Of a DNA stretch of 7,630 nucleotides, positions 4,065 to 7,630 are shown in pieces. The translations under genes were made by a program, and so were the position numbers. Numbering within the stretch: the stretch's first letter is position 1; every line of letters begins with the position of its first letter. The notes beneath the pieces were generated by a model, which was not told the DNA's origin, searched no databases, and was given only the letters and a program-made list of their open reading frames with translations. This DNA comes from Candidatus Woesearchaeota archaeon (GTDB taxonomy: Archaea > Nanobdellota > Nanobdellia > UBA10117): assembly GCA_023245115.1 (NCBI GenBank), contig JAHFKX010000041.1, positions 1 to 7,630 on the forward strand. The letters run 5' to 3'.

Positions 4065-4616
4065 TTATAGATTTGGTTTTAAAAGTCTATTGTAGTCTAG
4101 TAACTTTTCAAAAATTTCTGCTTGTTCAATTGCATCATCTAATGCATTGTGCGTATGCTTTCTGCCGGATAAAAATCTTTTGTCAAAATTCTTTTTTGTT
4201 GTTTCGCCCCATATTTTTCCAAATTGGCCCATGTAGTATGCTTTTATGTCCAGCCCGCTGATACCAAATGGGTTAATTCCTAAAAATCTGCGGAAGTAAT
4301 AATTTACAAACTGCCAGTCAAATGTCGCGTTGAATGCGACGAAAACCGGCCTGCCATCTTTTGCTGTGTTTCTAATCCAAACATCAAAGTCACGCATGCC
4401 AGCTAGTGGCTCTGCGCCTGTTTTTTTCAGCAGTTCAAAATCCAGCTTGCAAACTTCTAGTGCCGTTTTTTCGTAGCTGTCACTTATTGGCTGAAATTCT
4501 TTATAAAAAGTTTCTGGCGTATTGCCAACCACGCAGGCCCCAACAGAAAGCATGCTGAATTCGCTAGGTATTGGTCCAGACGACTCAACATCAACTGAAA
4601 AATAAATTTCTTCCAT
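4065..4616 (-). CDS. DEDDh-type 3'-5' exonuclease (DnaQ/RNase T fold)
   Basis: A 183-aa single-domain exonuclease. The four acidic residues and His of the DEDDh class are present: Exo I FSVDVESSG (D9, E11), Exo II FVAFNATFDWQFVNYYF (D100) and Exo III HNALDDAIEQAEIF (H156, D161). It should bind two metal ions and remove 3' nucleotides from DNA or RNA; the family spans DnaQ proofreading subunits, RNase T and oligoribonuclease, and the substrate cannot be chosen from sequence. ATG 4616 shares one base with the TAA of the upstream 112-aa gene, so the two are translationally coupled. The stop is 10 nt before tRNA-Val, and codons for RLLKP near the C-terminus contain that gene's TATA box. The location would suit a role in RNA 3'-end trimming, but this is inference. 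Confidence 0.9.
   Translation of the reverse strand: MEEIYFSVDVESSGPIPSEFSMLSVGACVVGNTPETFYKEFQPISDSYEKTALEVCKLDFELLKKTGAEPLAGMRDFDVWIRNTAKDGRPVFVAFNATFDWQFVNYYFRRFLGINPFGISGLDIKAYYMGQFGKIWGETTKKNFDKRFLSGRKHTHNALDDAIEQAEIFEKLLDYNRLLKPNL
4077..4084 (-). promoter_or_regulatory. TATA box for tRNA-Val inside the exonuclease 3' end
   Basis: On the minus strand TTTTAAAA (in CTTTTAAAACC) is centred 26.5 nt before the first base of tRNA-Val and lies within the last coding codons of the exonuclease. It would permit tRNA transcription independent of the upstream operon. Confidence 0.55.
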
Positions 4617-4954
4617 TAGCCGAATATACTGCCCATGCCTTCCATGGCCGCATTTTCAAGTTCATCAATTTTTTTCTGAATTTCTGCGGCGTCCTTGCCT
4701 TTCATTAGTTTTGCGCCAGCCTCAGTGAGCTTTTTTTCGTTTGCCTTGAAAAACGAGTCTTCGGCTTTAATATGAATATATGTGGCCGGCTTTGTCAATC
4801 CCAATGTCGTGGCATCCCGCATGATGTAGCCCTGTGCTTTGAACGGATTTTGCACCCACTGGCCTGTCGTTGGGTCTTTTGCATCCTGCGCGTCAAGAAT
4901 GTTCTTCACTTTTGCTATGTCCTTTGACTCAGCCTCATAAATACGTATTCCCAT
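4616..4954 (-). CDS. Unknown 112-aa protein coupled to the exonuclease
   Basis: I do not recognise this family. The protein is soluble and rich in Lys, Glu and Ala. Residues 1-63 look like a compact alpha/beta domain (MGIRIYEA; an acidic helix around 10-24; TTGQWVQNPFKAQGYIMRD; then a beta-like ATYIHIKAED). Residues 66-105 are strongly helical with heptad-like charge spacing (KKLTEAGAKLMKGKDAAEIQKKIDELENAAMEG), so a short coiled coil or protein-binding tail is plausible. No cysteines, membrane segment or catalytic motif are seen. The ATG is 25.5 nt after a TATA box and the TAA overlaps the exonuclease ATG by one base. This pairing suggests a partner or regulator of the nuclease, which is contextual inference only. 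Confidence 0.8.
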   Translation of the reverse strand: MGIRIYEAESKDIAKVKNILDAQDAKDPTTGQWVQNPFKAQGYIMRDATTLGLTKPATYIHIKAEDSFFKANEKKLTEAGAKLMKGKDAAEIQKKIDELENAAMEGMGSIFG

Positions 4955-4975
4955 AAATTATGTGCCTTTTTTGTG

Positions 4976-4983
4976 TTTTTAAG
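4976..4983 (-). promoter_or_regulatory. TATA box for the 112-aa gene/exonuclease operon
   Basis: Minus-strand CTTAAAAA is centred 25.5 nt before ATG 4954, in the 43-nt gap after the membrane protein gene. A small palindrome CATAA-A-TTATG (4952-4962) overlaps the start codon. Confidence 0.6.
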
Positions 4984-4997
4984 CCTTCGCGCAGCTA

Positions 4998-5810
4998 TTA
5001 TGTGGTGTTGTTTTCAGGACTTGTGCTGCGTGTTTGCTTGATGTTTATGCCAACTTTTTTCAGCTTATAGTCCGCACCAGTTAATGTGATTTGCAGATTG
5101 CCGATGACTTCTGAGGAACCTTTTTGGATTTCATAAATGTTATTTCCTATATCAAATGTCGCAGCCTTATTTTCTTCATCTATTGTGAGCAGCTGAACGC
5201 GTTTTGGGAATGCCGTAATAGTATCATATGGTTTTAAGATAAAGTTTTCTGGAGTATTTGAACAGCCGTACGAGGTGCAGGCAACATCACAGTGTGTGAC
5301 AACGCGTTCTGTGCATCCGTCATTGTTTGTGTCTTTACATAGTACATGATCGTTGCTCTCGCATACTGGATAGTCTACGACGTTGCACTCGTTTTCGCAT
5401 TTTGCAAAATCGGAGAATGATGTAATGAACCATGTTTTTCCTTTTTGGAATTCAATTGTGATTAATTCTGTTTTATTGTCTTTGCTTATGTTGTAGATTG
5501 CGTATGCATTATTAGAATCTTTCTTGAAAACATCTACTAAATCTATTTTTGCATCCGCAAACTTTTCAGAAAGCCGTTTCGTGAAGCTGGAATTTGAGCC
5601 TGACTTGACTGTATCTGGCGAGAGCTCTGCAAAAACTTTGTCAAAGTGTTTCGCATCTATAGAAGTTTCTACATCTTTTGCCAGAACGAATGCGCCGGTT
5701 GGCGTGCCAGTGCCATGCGAAGCAAAATAAGCCAGTGCAATCAGCATTATAACAAAGGCTGTAAAGATGGATATTTTCCTAGGACTGAGTCTAGTAATCA
5801 CTTCCCCCAT
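4998..5810 (-). CDS. Membrane-anchored, Cys-rich extracytoplasmic protein of unknown function
   Basis: A 270-aa protein with a positively charged N-terminus (RLSPRK), one hydrophobic segment at about 13-30 (ISIFTAFVIMLIALAYFA) and the rest predicted outside. No lipobox Cys follows the helix, so it is probably an uncleaved anchor or signal peptide. Residues about 50-132 alternate helix and strand in a way that recalls NTF2-like cell-surface domains (weak). Residues 138-183 hold eight cysteines, likely four disulfides, around a TNNDGC stretch. Residues 186-262 look beta-rich. Several N-x-S/T sequons (at N73, N107, N112, N267/268) suit archaeal surface glycosylation. The start is supported by a TATA box 25.5 nt upstream. 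It is divergent from the 5932 gene and 43 nt upstream of the next gene on its strand. Surface location is fairly sure; role is unknown. Confidence 0.82.
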   Translation of the reverse strand: MGEVITRLSPRKISIFTAFVIMLIALAYFASHGTGTPTGAFVLAKDVETSIDAKHFDKVFAELSPDTVKSGSNSSFTKRLSEKFADAKIDLVDVFKKDSNNAYAIYNISKDNKTELITIEFQKGKTWFITSFSDFAKCENECNVVDYPVCESNDHVLCKDTNNDGCTERVVTHCDVACTSYGCSNTPENFILKPYDTITAFPKRVQLLTIDEENKAATFDIGNNIYEIQKGSSEVIGNLQITLTGADYKLKKVGINIKQTRSTSPENNTT

Positions 5811-5831
5811 GAATTCAGCCGTATTTGGGAA

Positions 5832-5839
5832 TTTTTAAA
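5832..5839 (-). promoter_or_regulatory. TATA box for the surface protein gene
   Basis: Minus-strand TTTAAAAA (in CTTTAAAAATTC) is centred 25.5 nt before ATG 5810. It lies in the 121-nt divergent region 5811-5931, which otherwise shows no gene. Confidence 0.65.
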
Positions 5840-5900
5840 GATTATTGAAATCCAGCGCACAGATGTAAATGACACTTTATCTTAGCGTAATATGGAAAGG

Positions 5901-5908
5901 TTTATAAA
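5901..5908 (+). promoter_or_regulatory. TATA box for the three-gene unknown operon
   Basis: TTTATAAA, the most classical archaeal TATA in the window, preceded by a purine-rich GGAAAGG that could be a BRE. It is centred about 27 nt before ATG 5932. Confidence 0.68.
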
Positions 5909-5931
5909 GCCCGCTCTAGTAAAAGCTGCGT

Positions 5932-6327
5932 ATGGTACATTCGGATGAGATAAATGGTTATGTTCTAGAAACACCAACCGAGCTGCGTTTAATACGACAG
6001 TCACGGACGGGGTGGGTAATTGCAAAGCGCGTATCACTTGAAAGACCTGTTGCATCGCCACAGGATATTTTGCATCGTTTGTCTGTCGGCAAGGCGTTAA
6101 TCGACATGGTTCCCGCGGAAGAAATTGGTGAGCTAAAAGAAAAAATAGATATTCCAATTACAAAGGAAACAAAAGCTTGGGCGTACCGTGGGCCAAACCC
6201 AAACGCACGCGTAGCCGAAGATGTTTTGACTGGCCTGCTTCGTGCGCGTTCAGTCGTTTGGTTTAATGGCGAGTCAGGCCAGTATGAATACAGGGCGCTG
6301 GGCCTGGCAATCAAATGGGGCGAGTAA
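5932..6327 (+). CDS. Unknown 131-aa soluble protein, first gene of a three-gene cluster
   Basis: I do not recognise this family. There is no signal peptide, membrane segment or cysteine. Residues 9-34 look like paired strands (YVLETPTELRLIRQSRTGWVIAKRV). Helices follow (ASPQDILHRLSVGKALIDMVPAEEIGELKEKID, about 41-73), then a Trp/Tyr/Arg-bearing stretch (KAWAYRGPNPNARVAEDVLTGLLRARS, 81-107) and a final strand pair (VVWFNGESGQYEYRALGLAIKW). The basic, aromatic middle could contact nucleic acid, but that is a guess. The start follows a strong TATA box by about 27 nt. The stop lies 5 nt before the favoured start of the next gene, so the cluster is most likely one transcript. Confidence 0.8.
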   Translation: MVHSDEINGYVLETPTELRLIRQSRTGWVIAKRVSLERPVASPQDILHRLSVGKALIDMVPAEEIGELKEKIDIPITKETKAWAYRGPNPNARVAEDVLTGLLRARSVVWFNGESGQYEYRALGLAIKWGE

Positions 6328-6332
6328 ACATA

Positions 6333-6842
6333 ATGGAAAAAGAACTAGGTTTATTGAATGACATTATTTCGCGCGCCGGAAGAGAGAATGACAAGGCAAG
6401 AACAGCGAGTTACAACATCCTAAAAACTAATTTGAAATTTGCCGGCTTTGAATTACTTAGCGAATTTGCTGTTATTTACAGCACTAATCCACCTATGCGG
6501 TGGCCTAAGGTTTTGCGCCAAGGCCACTATTGTGCTATTCAAAAAGATGGTAATTATTATGTTGTCCGTGTAGATGAACTTTGGGACGGAGGATATGGCA
6601 TCGCAACGCCCCGCGAATTTAAGTCTTTCGGGGACGTTGTTGTGGTTGGCAAAATTCCAAGTGCAGATGGCCTGGCCGATAAGCATTTAGTTGATGACGA
6701 TGCCCTTTCGTTGGAATCCAAGCTAGAGCGAATCGACAATGCAGAAGAGTTACAGCGCGCTATGTTGCCAGCATTCAGGGCTTCAGAGCAGGGAATAAAA
6801 GCAGTTGAGCAAAGCAGGCTTGCCGCACTAGGTATGGCATAA
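6333..6842 (+). CDS. Unknown 169-aa protein, possible paralog of the next gene
   Basis: I do not recognise this family. The protein is soluble. It begins with a helix (MEKELGLLNDIISRAGREND), then ILKTNLKFAGFELLSEF, a beta-rich aromatic core (HYCAIQKDGNYYVVRVDELWDGGYGIATPREFKSF, about 65-100) and a long charged helical tail (about 120-165). The order of elements resembles the next gene: F-E/K-LL near the start, a beta core ending GYG/YYG and then EFKSF/EFESL, and an Ala-rich helical C-terminus. ATG 6333 is chosen because GGGGCGAG (6317-6324) gives it a plausible ribosome site 8 nt upstream. An in-frame ATG at 6315 would overlap the previous gene by 13 nt and cannot be excluded. Function unknown. 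Confidence 0.8.
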   Translation: MEKELGLLNDIISRAGRENDKARTASYNILKTNLKFAGFELLSEFAVIYSTNPPMRWPKVLRQGHYCAIQKDGNYYVVRVDELWDGGYGIATPREFKSFGDVVVVGKIPSADGLADKHLVDDDALSLESKLERIDNAEELQRAMLPAFRASEQGIKAVEQSRLAALGMA

Positions 6843-6843
6843 A

Positions 6844-7344
6844 ATGTTTGACGAACGAATAAAAAAATCAACTGAGGAGCATTTGGCAGAAAGAAAAATT
6901 GAAGCTGGCATATTAGACAGAAATTTACAGAAATCTGGATTTAAGTTACTGGAAACTAATCTTGGGGTTGCTGGTTTTGACAGTCGCCTTATAGGTAAAG
7001 AACTTCGCGTATTTCATAAACCGCCTTACGACTATTGGTATGATGTAGTTCAGTGGCAGGGCGATGGCGATAAAAGTATTTATGTCATTTATGTTCCAAC
7101 AGCTTGGAAAAAAGTAAATGGCGCATATTATGGACGACCATGGCAGCGGTCAGAATTTGAGTCTTTGGCCGGATTTATGGCTCCGGAGATATTAGGTGCC
7201 ACATCGACCTTCGGATATGCTGGCAGGATATCTGCCCTAAATGATGCAGTAATTCGGGCTGGCCAGGAAACAGCGGCTTTCCGCAATGACACTCTAACAA
7301 AAAGGTTTCGCGATATGAGGACCAAGGCGCTTGCAGCCCGATAG
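6844..7344 (+). CDS. Unknown 166-aa protein, third gene of the cluster
   Basis: I do not recognise this family. The protein is soluble and cysteine-free. The N-terminus is a charged helix (ERIKKSTEEHLAERKIEAGILDRNL, about 4-28), followed by SGFKLLETNL. The core is strongly aromatic and beta-like (FHKPPYDYWYDVVQW, then SIYVIYVPTAWKKVNGAYYG, about 57-100). RSEFESLAGF and a helical Ala/Arg-rich C-terminus (about 128-166, ending RFRDMRTKALAAR) complete it. The ATG lies one base after the previous stop, with only a weak AGGT 10 nt upstream, so coupled translation is likely. The architecture parallels the preceding gene and may reflect an old tandem duplication. It ends 73 nt before the proteasome gene, which appears to have its own promoter. 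Function unknown. Confidence 0.82.
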   Translation: MFDERIKKSTEEHLAERKIEAGILDRNLQKSGFKLLETNLGVAGFDSRLIGKELRVFHKPPYDYWYDVVQWQGDGDKSIYVIYVPTAWKKVNGAYYGRPWQRSEFESLAGFMAPEILGATSTFGYAGRISALNDAVIRAGQETAAFRNDTLTKRFRDMRTKALAAR

Positions 7345-7345
7345 A

Positions 7346-7353
7346 TTTAAAAA
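7346..7353 (+). promoter_or_regulatory. Probable TATA box for the proteasome beta gene
   Basis: TTTAAAAA in GATTTAAAAAC is the same octamer as at 720-727. It predicts a transcript start near 7375 and a leader of about 43 nt. A second candidate, TTATAAGT (7377-7384), would put the start just before the ribosome site. The choice is open. Confidence 0.5.
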
Positions 7354-7406
7354 CCCAAGGCATCCACAAATAACCGTTATAAGTTCTACAAATAAACAAA
7401 GTGTCT

Positions 7407-7412
7407 AGGTGA
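7407..7412 (+). promoter_or_regulatory. Shine-Dalgarno site of the proteasome beta gene
   Basis: AGGTGA ends 5 nt before ATG 7418 and is the only strong anti-SD match next to a start in the window. It fixes the start and marks this gene as leadered, unlike its neighbours. Confidence 0.7.
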
Positions 7413-7417
7413 AATAA

Positions 7418-7630
7418 ATGTCTGAACAGGTAAAGCAGAAAAAAGGAACAACAACTGTTGGATTAGTTTGCAAGGATGGCGTAGTGCTGGCCGCGGACAA
7501 GCGGGCCTCGATGGGCTGGCTGATTGCGAATAAAGATGTAGAAAAAATATTCCCGGTATCTGGCTTCATCGCCCTGACACTGGCAGGCTCGGTTTCTGAT
7601 GCCCTGAATATATCAAAGCTCCTGAAAGCG
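7418..7630 (+). CDS. psmB: Proteasome subunit beta, C-terminus beyond window edge
   Basis: Seventy-one codons are visible. Ten propeptide residues (MSEQVKQKKG) precede TTTVGL, the conserved start of the mature active subunit: autocleavage after G10 would expose the catalytic Thr (T11, Thr1 of the mature chain). The other active-site residues fall exactly where expected: Asp17 as D27 in AADKRASMG and Lys33 as K43 in DVEKIF. The strand LTLAGSVSDALNISKLLK follows, matching the family's AG-x-x-x-DA segment. The subunit forms the central catalytic rings of the 20S proteasome, degrading unfolded or tagged proteins in the cytoplasm. The window ends before the distal Asp/Ser residues can be checked. 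The cleavage site, residues and ribosome site make this call firm. Confidence 0.96.
   Translation, partial: MSEQVKQKKGTTTVGLVCKDGVVLAADKRASMGWLIANKDVEKIFPVSGFIALTLAGSVSDALNISKLLKA

Noticed and set aside
5958..6314. 118-codon minus-strand open frame antisense to the 131-aa gene
   Set aside because: Ser/Arg-rich shadow with no promoter; the plus-strand gene has a strong TATA box and tight operon spacing.
6557..6871. 104-codon minus-strand open frame antisense to the 169-aa gene
   Set aside because: Ser-rich shadow composition and overlap with two well-spaced plus-strand genes.

Overview
The window looks archaeal. It carries a proteasome beta subunit with a short propeptide, an archaeal-type 8-oxoguanine glycosylase (Ogg2-like), and a tRNA gene that lacks an encoded CCA and is interrupted by intervening sequence. 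Nearly every transcription unit has a TTTAAAA/TTTTTAA-type TATA box about 25 nt before the start codon, which predicts leaderless mRNAs. Genes are small, densely packed and moderately AT-rich. A DPANN-type lineage (Diapherotrites, Micrarchaeota, Woesearchaeota or similar) would fit, but this is inference; the sequence alone does not fix the phylum.

Layout. 1-698 (minus) is a 3'-truncated ZIP-family metal transporter. It diverges from a base-excision-repair block on the plus strand (749-2688): endonuclease III, a rubredoxin-domain protein overlapping a small ASCH-domain protein, and the Ogg2-like glycosylase. A single TATA box sits midway between the transporter and nth start codons. The glycosylase is convergent, with no intervening base, with a minus-strand run (2689-5810). 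Read in its own direction that run is: a membrane-anchored Cys-rich surface protein, a small unknown protein translationally coupled to a DEDDh exonuclease, an interrupted tRNA-Val(TAC), a TrmH-like 2'-O-ribose methyltransferase, and an unknown 132-aa protein. From 5932 on the plus strand lie three tightly spaced genes of unknown function, two of which may be distant paralogs. Last is the start of the proteasome beta gene, which runs off the right edge.

The most unusual element is the tRNA locus (3739-4054). Acceptor, D-stem, anticodon stem-loop (TAC), variable loop and T-arm are all recognisable as tRNA-Val, but they are spread over 316 bp. About 146 nt interrupt the D-loop and about 102 nt interrupt the anticodon loop at the canonical 37/38 site. 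Together the insertions hold six perfect or near-perfect hairpins, including a perfect 28-bp palindrome. The conserved GG of the D-loop is not visible at the simple exon junctions. The next gene downstream is a TrmH-like enzyme, whose family normally methylates that very D-loop guanosine (G18).

Themes. Two DNA glycosylases plus an ASCH protein suggest a base-damage or modified-base neighbourhood. TrmH beside the tRNA, and an exonuclease just upstream of it, suggest an RNA-processing neighbourhood. These groupings are contextual inference.
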